Assembly: GCA_025999735.1 (NCBI GenBank)
Contig: BNXR01000102.1
Coordinates: 1-6,293 of the forward strand
Source of the DNA: Bacteroidia bacterium
GTDB taxonomy: Bacteria; Bacteroidota; Bacteroidia; Bacteroidales; Marinifilaceae
DNA length: 6,293 bases
Direction: 5' to 3'
Shown: positions 1-5,696 of the stretch, piece after piece
How positions within the stretch are numbered: the first letter of the stretch is position 1
Layout: each line of letters starts with the position of its first letter
Notes under the pieces: generated by a model
Databases searched by the model: none
Told to the model about the DNA's origin: nothing
Seen by the model: only the letters and a program-made list of their open reading frames with translations
Translations under genes and position numbers: made by a program

Positions 1-2
1 CT

Positions 3-785
3 CTCGCCAATGCCACGCTGGACGGCATGGAAAAGTTGGTAAAAGAAAAGTATCATGCAGATTACCTTGCGAAAGTAAAGGTGCTCTCGCCCAAAGTGCA
101 TCTCGTCCGATATGCAGATGACTTTGTTGTCACGGCAGCCAAACGGGAAACATTAGAGGAGATACAAATCTTATTAACAGAATTTCTATCCGACAGGGGG
201 CTCATGCTTTCAGAGGAAAAAACGCTGATTACTCATATATCCAAAGGTTTTGACTTTTTGGGGTTTAGTGTACGCAAGTACAACGACAAATTACTCATCA
301 AACCCTCAAAGAAGAGCCAGAAGAAGATGGCAGAGAAACTACACCAGGTCGTATTTAGCAATAAATCGGTCGCCCAAAATGCTTTAATTAGCCAACTTAA
401 CCCTATCATTACAGGTTGGGGCAACTATTTTAAGCATGTAGTCTCAAAGAAAGTATTCAGCAGAACAGACCATATTTTGTTTGGTTTGTTAAAGCGTTGG
501 GCGTTTAGACGGCACACCAACAAGTCGCAACGGTGGATTTTGAATAAATACTTTCACTCGGACGGAAAAAAGAAGTGGTGTTTTAAAGAAGTTATTGAGA
601 AGTCAGGAAAATGTTATATCTTTGTCCTCAAGAAACTATCGGACATACCCATTTCAAGGCACGTGAAGATAAAGAAAGATGCAAATCCTTTCGATTGGGC
701 TTGGGCTGTTTACTTTGAAAAAAGACGCTTTGAGCGTCTAAGGGTTCGCTCGCTTAAACAGCGATGTATTGGAAGCACCCACTAA
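3..785 (+). CDS. ltrA: Group II intron reverse transcriptase/maturase, C-terminal part
   Basis: This protein copies intron RNA into DNA and helps the intron fold and splice. The frame is open to the left edge (first full codon at base 3), so the gene is 5'-truncated by the window. The first visible residues (LANATLDGMEKLV) match the segment before the RT active site. Counting from the Met at 27, the catalytic YADD is at 29-32, FDFLGF follows at about 75-80, and the maturase (X) domain is marked by GWGNYFK near 131 and the basic stretch after it. RH.KIK..ANPF.W..YFE.R lies near the end. The usual HNH endonuclease (CxxC, HH) is absent: the chain stops about 20 residues after YFEKR. The last coding bases form a perfect hairpin (724-740), and the stop codon sits in the loop of another (778-791). 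Family assignment is firm; present activity is unknown. Confidence 0.93.
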   Translation, partial: LANATLDGMEKLVKEKYHADYLAKVKVLSPKVHLVRYADDFVVTAAKRETLEEIQILLTEFLSDRGLMLSEEKTLITHISKGFDFLGFSVRKYNDKLLIKPSKKSQKKMAEKLHQVVFSNKSVAQNALISQLNPIITGWGNYFKHVVSKKVFSRTDHILFGLLKRWAFRRHTNKSQRWILNKYFHSDGKKKWCFKEVIEKSGKCYIFVLKKLSDIPISRHVKIKKDANPFDWAWAVYFEKRRFERLRVRSLKQRCIGSTH

Positions 786-835
786 GGTGGGGTTGCACCG
801 GTTTAGTTTATGAGAATTAAACTTAGTAATCACTT

Positions 836-910
836 GAGCTGTATGCGGTGAAAGTCGCACGTACAGTTCTTAAAGGGGAAAGCGGCGGAAACGCCGCCGA
901 CCTACTTAAT
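836..910 (+). ncRNA. Group II intron domains V and VI
   Basis: Bases 836-869 form a 34-nt hairpin typical of catalytic domain V: GAGCTGTA pairs with TACAGTTC and contains the AGC triad (837-839), and GCG pairs with CGC below a GAAA tetraloop. Compared with the common form, the pair closing the tetraloop is U-G rather than G-C. Domain VI follows: a strong GCGGCG/CGCCGC stem (882-887 with 892-897) capped by GAAA, then A900 as the candidate bulged branch-point adenosine before CCTAC. Both domains look intact, so the RNA may still be able to splice. Confidence 0.85.
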
Positions 911-974
911 TAGAAATTTTCGAGATTTCACAACACCCAATAACAAGCTATAACGCTTTTTCCAACATGTCCTT

Positions 975-997
975 GATGCGCCTTGCGCATCTTTTAT
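975..997 (+). terminator. Rho-independent terminator-like hairpin after the intron
   Basis: GATGCGC (975-981) and GCGCATC (985-991) pair perfectly around a 3-nt loop and are followed by TTTTATT. It would stop rightward transcription leaving the intron before it runs into the opposing abiE operon. The rest of the gene-free stretch 911-1133 holds an orphan leftward promoter (1045-1052) and a weak inverted repeat (1091-1096 / 1117-1122), and I see no convincing gene in it. Confidence 0.55.
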
Positions 998-1044
998 TAC
1001 TTCATAGGCAAATTTATTATGTTGCTATTATTTAATTCCGAGTG

Positions 1045-1052
1045 CAAAAGTA
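1045..1052 (-). promoter_or_regulatory. Orphan leftward -7 promoter box (TACTTTTG)
   Basis: On the minus strand this reads TACTTTTG, a match to the Bacteroidota TAnnTTTG box, followed by CAC as a plausible start region. No convincing -33 TTG is visible at the expected distance. It points left, away from abiEii and towards the intron 3' end. No ORF with a normal start lies between it and the intron, so if active it would make RNA antisense to the intron, or it is left over from a gene displaced by the intron. Confidence 0.4.
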
Positions 1053-1133
1053 GATAATTATTTTGGGAAACGAAAAAGAAGGCAAAAATATTCGCAGGCG
1101 GGTGGTGATTAATTGATGCGAAAGTTATCTACC

Positions 1134-2048
1134 TCATTCTACCGCCTTTTCCAACAATTCTACCTGACTGTTAAACTTTTCGAGGTTCAGCATTTTTAGT
1201 TTTTCAAGATTCAACAACTTCCAGCGGATTGGCGGATACTGCGAGAAATTGTAATATTCTGTCCATTTAGGATTTCCTTTTAGAAAAGATAAAAGGAAAT
1301 CCTTATCGGAATCGGTCAGGGATTTATTGACTGTATCCATGTTTTGTTGCCTTGCTTTTTCGTAATCCTCATAAGAAAACGGCGTATCCGACATTCCGAT
1401 AAACTGATTTAGCAACACACCTCTCTGGTCGATACTTTTAGGTTGCAATACTTCGTGTATCGGTCGTTTGCTACAAAGCAGAAAATACAGAAAACCGCGC
1501 TTTATCTCATCGGTAAGCGTGTTATTTTGATAGAAATTGCGCATATCAAACAAATCTCTCGGATGCTGCCGGTCTAATGCGGCATTAATTTTGCCGCCCC
1601 ATAACTGCCCCTGCGAAACAACGGTCGCTTTGCAATAAGTGTCAAAATAATCCTGCGCTTTTTTCGACAGCGTTAATACTCTTGTGTCTGCAATCAGTCC
1701 TCTGTTTATTTGATTCACTTCGATTTTTACAACAGCATTATCTCTCAAACAAAAAAGTTTCAGTTCTTCGTCTGCCCGCTTGGCATCAGGAAATGTTATA
1801 CCGCTTAAATTGGCTTGTATCCCCTCTTTTATGTTCATTAATCCCTGCCTGATATGCAAAAAGTCGTCTTCTCTGTCTTCCGTAAATGGAATAAAAGTCA
1901 AATCCACGTCAACCGAAAGACGAGGCATATCCATCTCAAAGAGGTTGATTGCCGTGCCGCCGTGAATGGCGAACTGCGGCTCTTTGGCTATTATCGGCAT
2001 AATGGCGAGCAATAGCGATACTTGCTGTCTGTAACTTTCCTTTATCAT
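1134..2048 (-). CDS. abiEii: AbiEii-type nucleotidyltransferase toxin
   Basis: This is the toxin of a type IV AbiE-like toxin-antitoxin pair. Family members (AbiEii, MenT) are cytoplasmic nucleotidyltransferases; MenT-type relatives modify tRNA 3' ends and block translation. The 304-residue protein carries HGGTAINLF (29-37), the metal-binding SVDVDL with D47 and D49, KIEVN (108-112), K153 in WGGKINAAL, and RDLFD (164-168), so all the usual catalytic motifs are present. The C-terminal half is helical. The extreme C-terminus contains a short tandem repeat (LNLEKLKM/LNLEKFN) that is not part of the core fold. The ATG at 2046-2048 overlaps the abiEi stop as ATGA, indicating translational coupling. 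No strong terminator is seen after the stop; a 6-bp inverted repeat ending before a T-rich run near 1091 is weak. Confidence 0.92.
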   Translation of the reverse strand: MIKESYRQQVSLLLAIMPIIAKEPQFAIHGGTAINLFEMDMPRLSVDVDLTFIPFTEDREDDFLHIRQGLMNIKEGIQANLSGITFPDAKRADEELKLFCLRDNAVVKIEVNQINRGLIADTRVLTLSKKAQDYFDTYCKATVVSQGQLWGGKINAALDRQHPRDLFDMRNFYQNNTLTDEIKRGFLYFLLCSKRPIHEVLQPKSIDQRGVLLNQFIGMSDTPFSYEDYEKARQQNMDTVNKSLTDSDKDFLLSFLKGNPKWTEYYNFSQYPPIRWKLLNLEKLKMLNLEKFNSQVELLEKAVE

Positions 2049-2797
2049 ACCAATTCTTCCGGTAACATCAGTTCATATTTTGATACATATTTCCCATTCG
2101 GCACGATACGGCGGACACCTTTGCCAAGTTTTATTTTAGAAGTATCCAAATCTTCAAACCAACTGTGCCCCACCTTTTCGGCAAAATATAAAAATAATCG
2201 CTTGACTTTGATGGATTTACATTGTTCCAATAAGATTTGTACAGCAGAAGGACGCAATGTTAGCAAATTTTCCATTATTTCATAACCCTCTGTTAGCGGA
2301 AATTTATCGGGACACTGCGATAAACATTCCATCAATGCTTGTGCGGGATTTGATATTTTGAGCGTAAGTCCGTTGCTTTCATACTCTTTGTATCCTGCGA
2401 ATTTATCTTCAAACAATGAGATATTAAACACCTCAAATTCCAAATCCCACTGATTGGATAAAAACCATTTGGGCAAGTCGTCCTTTGGCTCTTTGAAAAG
2501 TGATACGCTTTGCATATTGATTTGCAAATAATGCGCCTGTCCCAACAAAGCCAATGCTGTGCGCCCACCGATATGAACGCTATGATTGGACTGTTGTTGC
2601 AAAGAAGCCAATGCACCGAATATCAAGAAATCGTTATCGCTTTTGAGCATTGCGCCTTTACCTAACAATTTCAACAGTCCGCTTTTCCTATAATGTTGCT
2701 GGAGCACATACGAATAGCCCTCTCGCTCTAAAAAAGAAGATTGCAGCACCAACCCGTCAGGATATTTTGTCAATATGTTTTTTATTTTATTCTGCAC
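2045..2797 (-). CDS. abiEi: AbiEi-type antitoxin / transcriptional repressor
   Basis: This is the antitoxin partner of the downstream abiEii. AbiEi proteins have an N-terminal winged helix that represses their own promoter and a C-terminal domain that neutralises the toxin, usually without stable toxin binding (type IV). Of 250 residues, about 5-50 fit the winged helix-turn-helix, with SSFLEREGYSYVLQQHYRKS as the recognition region; IGGRTALALLG (76-86) and KISNPAQALMECL (about 147-159) are characteristic of the C-terminal domain. The start is GTG (2795-2797): no ATG occurs in frame before codon 50, an in-frame stop lies shortly upstream, and the GTG is about 20 bp after the predicted transcription start. 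There is no clear Shine-Dalgarno, as is common in Bacteroidota. The 4-bp overlap with abiEii makes the two a single operon. Confidence 0.9.
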   Translation of the reverse strand: MQNKIKNILTKYPDGLVLQSSFLEREGYSYVLQQHYRKSGLLKLLGKGAMLKSDNDFLIFGALASLQQQSNHSVHIGGRTALALLGQAHYLQINMQSVSLFKEPKDDLPKWFLSNQWDLEFEVFNISLFEDKFAGYKEYESNGLTLKISNPAQALMECLSQCPDKFPLTEGYEIMENLLTLRPSAVQILLEQCKSIKVKRLFLYFAEKVGHSWFEDLDTSKIKLGKGVRRIVPNGKYVSKYELMLPEELV

Positions 2798-2825
2798 AAT
2801 TATAGTTATACTATATTTAGAGCGG

Positions 2826-2856
2826 CAAAATTACAAAATGTTTTTGGACTAGCAAA
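2826..2856 (-). promoter_or_regulatory. abiE operon promoter (-33 TTTG, -7 TAATTTTG)
   Basis: On the minus strand TTTG (2853-2856) and TAATTTTG (2826-2833) are separated by 19 bp, matching the Bacteroidota housekeeping promoter. Transcription should start near 2820, leaving an AT-rich leader of about 20 nt before the GTG start of abiEi. No clear palindromic operator is seen in this leader. Confidence 0.7.
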
Positions 2857-3165
2857 TTCTTCATCGTTTTGTTTTGGGGGGTATCTTTGTAGTCGCTGTT
2901 TCAGCTCGCAAATGTAGTGAATTATTGAGAAAAAAAACAGTATTCCGATACACCACGATGTGCGAAAATTGGGTTATTTTTAGTTGATTTGCGCCTTAGA
3001 TTTTAGAGCGTAGCGAACATTTAACATAATGTAGTTATAGGACTGACCGCTTCGGGCTGTTCTATAACCAGAACATTATGTTATTTGTATGCGCGGAGCA
3101 AATTATAAAAAATGCGACCGCAGGGGCTGGGGGGAAGGGGAGTACCTATTGGGTAAATGTGTATC
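2857..3165. other. Intergenic stretch between two toxin-antitoxin modules
   Basis: This gap has no ORF that I can support. It contains TAnnTTTG-like boxes on both strands (TATCTTTG at 2882-2889 on +, TACATTTG at 2909-2916 on -), neither with a good -33 partner nor a gene after it. It also holds the long palindrome at 3022-3083, flanked by GCGTAGCGAA (left) and GCGGAGCAAA (right), and a G-rich run at about 3124-3141. The composition suggests a recombination junction or cassette boundary rather than a gene. Confidence 0.5.
3022..3083. repeat. Long imperfect palindrome, attC- or REP-like
   Basis: The outer arms TAACATAATGT (3022-3032) and ACATTATGTTA (3073-3083) pair perfectly over 11 bp. The inner arms GTTATAG (3034-3040) and CTATAAC (3062-3068) pair perfectly over 7 bp, continue imperfectly and end in CCG-CTT-CGG (3047-3055). 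One unpaired base on the left and four on the right separate the two stems. Two stems with an asymmetric internal loop resemble a folded integron attC site, and ATTTAAC at 3019-3025 fits RYYYAAC, but the opposite box GTTATTT does not fit GTTRRRY. It lacks a T-run, so a simple terminator is unlikely. Confidence 0.6.
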
Positions 3166-4170
3166 TTACCAATCAATATTATTTACCTGTTCATTGAGTT
3201 GCTGTATTTTGTCTATTAACTTGTTGAATGGCAAAGAATCGCCATAAATCATTGTTCCCTGCATATTTTCGTAGTCGGCTCGCCAAAGGTCAATGACGTT
3301 TTCGGGAGGGACAATATTGATTTTTTTTGGTGCAAGCGTGTCATAATCAAAGCCTTTTAAGCCGACAAAAACGCGACGGTGTTCTACAACCGAATTGTAT
3401 AAATCTTTGTTTGCCAATGCCTCTGCGGCAATCGGTGTGTCCATTATTTTGACCACATCGTACAAATGGCGCGACATCCTTTCCGACCGCATTATGTCTT
3501 TCGGTTTTGCAAATTCTTCGTGCAAAAGACAGATTTTTTCAATGAAAGTGCGTTGAGGTACAACGGCTTGTACAGTAAATGATTTTTCGGTAAATGTTTC
3601 ATTCGGTAATGCCTCATCAAGTATTGATTGAAGTTCCACCGATTCTACCGGCTCGCGCATCGAACGCCCGCTAACTTCGACTATCACTTTGCTTTTAATA
3701 TAAGAGGTTTTGTCAAACAACGATTGATATTCCACTTCGATTATTTCGGGGTCGGTGGTAGAAATGGGTGTGATATTGACTTTTACCGAAAAATCAGCAG
3801 AATTTATGCCGTTGTTTTCTAACTGCTTTGCTAAATCAAATTGCAGCGTTTCGCGCACGAAAGAACAAGCAGCACGGCGCAGTCGGTCGTTTATCTGTGT
3901 TTTGGAAAGTTGCCCGATAAAACCCAAATATTCGCGATTAACGGCAATATCAACATCTTCGCTGAAACGCTCTATCAGTTTCCAACATTTACTCAAAGAA
4001 GTACCGCCCTTGAACGATAGATTTTTGGCATAAGGTGGTGAAAATAAAGCCTTTAATACGGCAGTTACCCACAAATCTTTTTCGATTGCAGCAGGCGACA
4101 ATTTTAATATTTCTTGTAATTGATTGATAACTACAAGTTGTTTCGATTTCGATAATTTTAAAAATTGCAT
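3166..4170 (-). CDS. AbiEii/AbiGii-type nucleotidyltransferase toxin (long subfamily)
   Basis: This is a second, distinct nucleotidyltransferase toxin, expected to act in the cytoplasm on a nucleic acid such as tRNA. From the ATG at 4170 it has 334 residues: IEKDLWVT (29-36), FKGGTSLSK (53-61), RFSEDVDIA (68-76) with metal ligands D72 and D74, EVSGR (165-169), IEK with K212, and RHLYD (234-238). All the signature motifs of the family are intact. A longer reading from a TTG at 4197 is possible, but the ATG gives the family's usual N-terminus (M-x-F-L-x-L-S). This ATG lies inside the last codons of the -1-frame reading of the upstream DUF6088 antitoxin (13-bp overlap), the usual partner of this toxin class. 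It shares only the short catalytic motifs with the abiEii at 1134-2048. No clear terminator follows. Confidence 0.9.
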   Translation of the reverse strand: MQFLKLSKSKQLVVINQLQEILKLSPAAIEKDLWVTAVLKALFSPPYAKNLSFKGGTSLSKCWKLIERFSEDVDIAVNREYLGFIGQLSKTQINDRLRRAACSFVRETLQFDLAKQLENNGINSADFSVKVNITPISTTDPEIIEVEYQSLFDKTSYIKSKVIVEVSGRSMREPVESVELQSILDEALPNETFTEKSFTVQAVVPQRTFIEKICLLHEEFAKPKDIMRSERMSRHLYDVVKIMDTPIAAEALANKDLYNSVVEHRRVFVGLKGFDYDTLAPKKINIVPPENVIDLWRADYENMQGTMIYGDSLPFNKLIDKIQQLNEQVNNIDW

Positions 4171-4777
4171 AGCGACAAAATTAATTTCCGCACCCAAAGC
4201 GGCATTAGGTTGATATCGGTTTCTAATTCTTTTTCAGATATATGCCTTAAATGCGACTTGATTATTTCAAGTTGCTTTTCGGTAACTTTTTTCCCTCGCC
4301 AATTTCTCGCAAAGCGGACACAATCAACATTAGCAGTTTCGATTTGTAAGCTAATTTTTTAAGTTCCGAAGTGTGCTGAAACAAAATGCCTCTACCTTTG
4401 CCAACGGAAATGCGGCGAGGCGCACCATCGGTTATATAAACCACATTTGCAGGAACTTGTGTAGAAAGCCCAAGCAGATTTAGCGCGTGTGAAGCAGTTG
4501 GAACAATGCGAGCCTTGTCGCGTTTGGCAATTGCCTGTGCAATATCATCAACTGAAGGCATCGGCGAAAAAACGCTGTTCCCTATTTTTACATCTTTGGC
4601 CGTTGAATAATATACTCCGTGTGCTATGCGCTTGAGCAAACCCGATTTTGTCAACTTGCTAAGGGCCAAACGGATAGCAACGGGCGTACCTAATTGGGCA
4701 AAGTCATCAGGAAAAAACAAATTTCCTCGTTTGCGCTTTGCTATCTTATTTTTAATCTGATCTACAGTTGTTTCCAC
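4158..4777 (-). CDS. DUF6088-type winged-helix antitoxin, full length only through a -1 frameshift
   Basis: This is the antitoxin and likely autorepressor for the nucleotidyltransferase at 3166-4170. The start is the GTG at 4775-4777: the protein then aligns without gaps at its N-terminus with the paralogue at 5679 (Q7, I8, G18, FF 21-22, DDF 24-26). The winged helix covers about 18-57, and ARIVPT..HALNLLGLSTQVP plus VYITDGAPR (about 89-121) form the conserved core. In the starting frame it stops at 4262 after 171 residues, with a poor tail (LPKSNLK). Shifting by -1 at A_AAA_AAG (4292-4286) gives 42 more residues rich in family-like features (HLRHISEKEL, PLWVRKLIL) and ends at 4158, inside the toxin start. 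Total would be 206 residues. It may be programmed frameshifting, a one-base deletion in an A-run, or a sequencing error. The same frame is also open upstream to an ATG at 4966 in the PIN remnant, making a chimera. Confidence 0.82.
4286..4292 (-). other. Slippery heptamer A_AAA_AAG in the antitoxin gene
   Basis: On the minus strand the antitoxin is read GGA AAA AAG TTA. The last A of GGA with the next two codons makes A_AAA_AAG in phase, a classical strong -1 slippage heptamer (as in dnaX). After slipping, GTT ACC GAA are read and the conserved C-terminus follows. AGGG lies directly upstream, too close for the usual stimulatory spacing, and I saw no obvious strong downstream hairpin. Confidence 0.65.
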
Positions 4778-4796
4778 TCTATTTTCTTTTTGTTTC

Positions 4797-4845
4797 AGAC
4801 ACAAATATATGATAAATTTGTGTCTAAATTCAGGCTGCAAATGTA
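4797..4845 (-). promoter_or_regulatory. Promoter and palindromic operator of the DUF6088-toxin operon
   Basis: TACATTTG (minus strand, 4838-4845) is the -7 box; no good -33 box is visible, perhaps because the upstream DNA was replaced by the PIN fragment. Downstream lies a perfect 10-bp inverted repeat, AGACACAAAT (4797-4806) and ATTTGTGTCT (4816-4825), with a 9-nt spacer. The paralogous gene has the same arrangement at 5697-5748, with AGCCTGAATTT conserved between box and repeat. This fits binding by the antitoxin's own winged helix, placed at or just after the transcription start. A second TAnnTTTG match (TATATTTG, 4802-4809) lies inside the repeat. Confidence 0.68.
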
Positions 4846-4966
4846 TGAAAATTTTCGATATAAATCCTTTTTCTAAAATAAAACATTCTGCAAGGTGAGA
4901 TTTTCTGGTATCACCTGTAAAAAGGTAAATCCACACATTGCTATCAACAAATATTCTGTCTATCAT
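4844..4966 (-). pseudogene. PIN-domain toxin, N-terminal fragment
   Basis: The fragment begins MIDRIFVDSNVWIYLFTGD, the first strand and loop of a VapC-like PIN ribonuclease, with the first catalytic acid at D8. Similarity in style continues to about residue 41 (FISKIFI) and then stops where the control region of the DUF6088 gene begins (4845). The remaining catalytic acids, normally spread over about 130 residues, are missing, so it cannot be an active nuclease. The frame does not stop at the junction: it reads through the DUF6088 promoter and operator (about 22 residues) and continues in frame as DUF6088 to 4262. The ATG overlaps the upstream antitoxin by 23 bp, as expected for a toxin translated by coupling. 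Confidence 0.75.
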
Positions 4967-5153
4967 AACAATCTTCTCTGTTGAATTTATATTTCCCCCC
5001 TATCGCTCTATTTTCAGAAGCAAATTTTAGGAAAGCGGTAACGTTCTTTTGCTTATCCTTTTTGGTAACATAAGCAAATAACTCCGACAAATCTTTCTCA
5101 TTGTCAGCTTTGATAATCAGGGTCGTAGGGTCCAAAGATATTGTTTGTAACAT
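4944..5153 (-). CDS. Small antitoxin of the PIN-toxin module
   Basis: This 69-residue protein lies directly upstream of, and overlaps by 23 bp, the start of the PIN fragment, the usual order for type II antitoxin-toxin operons. The C-terminal YKFNREDCYDR is of the type YKFNREExYDR that I associate with small Bacteroidota antitoxins; the N-terminal half (SLDPTTLIIKADNEKDLSELFAYVTK) suggests a strand followed by a helix, but I do not assign a named DNA-binding fold. The ATG at 5151-5153 follows a good promoter by a short leader. With its toxin truncated it is now an orphan antitoxin, though it could still neutralise a related toxin elsewhere in the genome. Confidence 0.72.
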   Translation of the reverse strand: MLQTISLDPTTLIIKADNEKDLSELFAYVTKKDKQKNVTAFLKFASENRAIGGKYKFNREDCYDRQNIC

Positions 5154-5178
5154 ATATGTGTGTTTTAATTGTGTGCGA

Positions 5179-5209
5179 CAAAGTTACTATAAAATTCAAC
5201 AAGCAACAA
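5179..5209 (-). promoter_or_regulatory. Promoter of the PIN antitoxin gene
   Basis: TAACTTTG (minus strand, 5179-5186) with TTG (5207-5209) 20 bp upstream fits the Bacteroidota promoter. It leaves a leader of about 20 nt to the ATG at 5153. A short palindrome (ACATATATGT, 5150-5159) covers the start codon and may be an operator, but it is AT-rich and weak evidence. Confidence 0.6.
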
Positions 5210-5214
5210 GCCGC

Positions 5215-5679
5215 CTACAAAAAAAGCAAAGATTGCAACCATGCTACACAGTTGCAAACTTTGAGGTCGTGATTTTTAGCCGCTGTTTTTTTGAAATTGA
5301 TAGTTGCTTTTTTCCCAACTTTTACCACGCGCGGCGCACCATCGGTAAGATACACTACTTTCATCGGCACTTGCGTTGATAAACCCAAGGCATTGAGTGC
5401 ATACACTCCGGTTGGAATTAGGCGTGATTTTTCGCGTTTGGCGATTGCCTTGGCAATGGCTTCTATTGACGGATAAAGAACACCTATTTGCTCGTCGATT
5501 TTCGGATAAAGGTAAATACCTGCGGACAAGCGGACAAGCAATTCATTTTTGCAAAGTCGGGACAAGGTATGACGAACAGCCACATTTGTGCCGAATGTCA
5601 TAAAGTCGTCAGCGAAAAACATTTTTCCACGACCTCTTTTTCTTATTGCACTTCCTATTTGATTATGAGTAGATTGCAT
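5215..5679 (-). CDS. Truncated DUF6088-type antitoxin without a toxin
   Basis: This is a paralogue of the antitoxin at 4158-4777. From its ATG (5677-5679) the N-terminus is co-linear with it: Q7, I8, G18, FF 21-22, DDF 24-26, a winged helix to about residue 58, then RLIPTGVYALNALGLSTQVP and VYLTDGAPR. Family-like sequence ends at about N136 (base 5272). The last 18 residues (HDLKVCNCVAWLQSLLFL) come from a terminator-like hairpin and its T-run, not from an antitoxin. About 50-70 C-terminal residues and the expected nucleotidyltransferase gene are gone; neither other frame restores the ending. The DNA-binding half is whole, so it could still repress its own promoter and perhaps that of the paralogue. 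The next gene downstream has its own promoter. Confidence 0.82.
   Translation of the reverse strand: MQSTHNQIGSAIRKRGRGKMFFADDFMTFGTNVAVRHTLSRLCKNELLVRLSAGIYLYPKIDEQIGVLYPSIEAIAKAIAKREKSRLIPTGVYALNALGLSTQVPMKVVYLTDGAPRVVKVGKKATINFKKTAAKNHDLKVCNCVAWLQSLLFL
5219..5263 (-). terminator. Terminator-like hairpin inside the tail of the truncated antitoxin
   Basis: On the + strand CAAAGATTGCAAC (5227-5239) and GTTGCAAACTTTG (5251-5263) pair over 12 of 13 positions with an 11-nt loop. On the minus strand the stem is followed by GC and seven T (5225-5219). The stem has few G/C pairs, so strength is uncertain. It would end leftward transcription just before the PIN-antitoxin promoter. Confidence 0.55.
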
Positions 5680-5696
5680 CTATTTTTTATTGGTTG

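Larger units (their letters stand above)
1..910 (+). mobile_element. Group II intron, 3' part (5' end outside window)
   Basis: The left end of the window is the 3' portion of a bacterial group II intron: the C-terminal part of its encoded reverse transcriptase/maturase, then the catalytic domain V and a domain VI hairpin. Domains I-III and the 5' splice site lie outside. The 3' boundary is placed at about 905-910, after the domain VI 3' strand (CCTACTTAAT); the exact base cannot be fixed without the exon junction. The short linker between the stop codon and domain V (786-835) contains a weak 6-bp stem and no further protein. Such introns are RNA-based retroelements that splice from the transcript and can retrohome into DNA. 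Confidence 0.85.

Noticed and set aside
1091..1122. Terminator of the abiE operon
   Set aside because: The stem is only 6 bp with a loop of about 20 nt; too weak to call.
2882..2916. Divergent promoters for a small RNA in the intergenic gap
   Set aside because: Both -7 boxes lack a -33 partner at 18-21 bp, and no terminator or ORF follows either.
3104..3125. Terminator after the long-subfamily nucleotidyltransferase
   Set aside because: TGCGGTCGCA before a T-run on the minus strand would have a 2-nt loop and a 4-bp stem.
4171..4197. Longer start (TTG at 4197) for the long-subfamily nucleotidyltransferase
   Set aside because: It adds nine residues before the normal family N-terminus; the ATG at 4170 fits the family and the overlap with the antitoxin reading frame.
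4802..4809. TATATTTG as the main promoter of the DUF6088 operon
   Set aside because: It lies inside the palindrome and the paralogue has TATATTTA there; the upstream TACATTTG / TATCTTTG is the box conserved in both copies.
4400..5400. CRISPR array or tandem repeats
   Set aside because: The repeated segments are the diverged coding and control regions of two paralogous genes, not regularly spaced short repeats.
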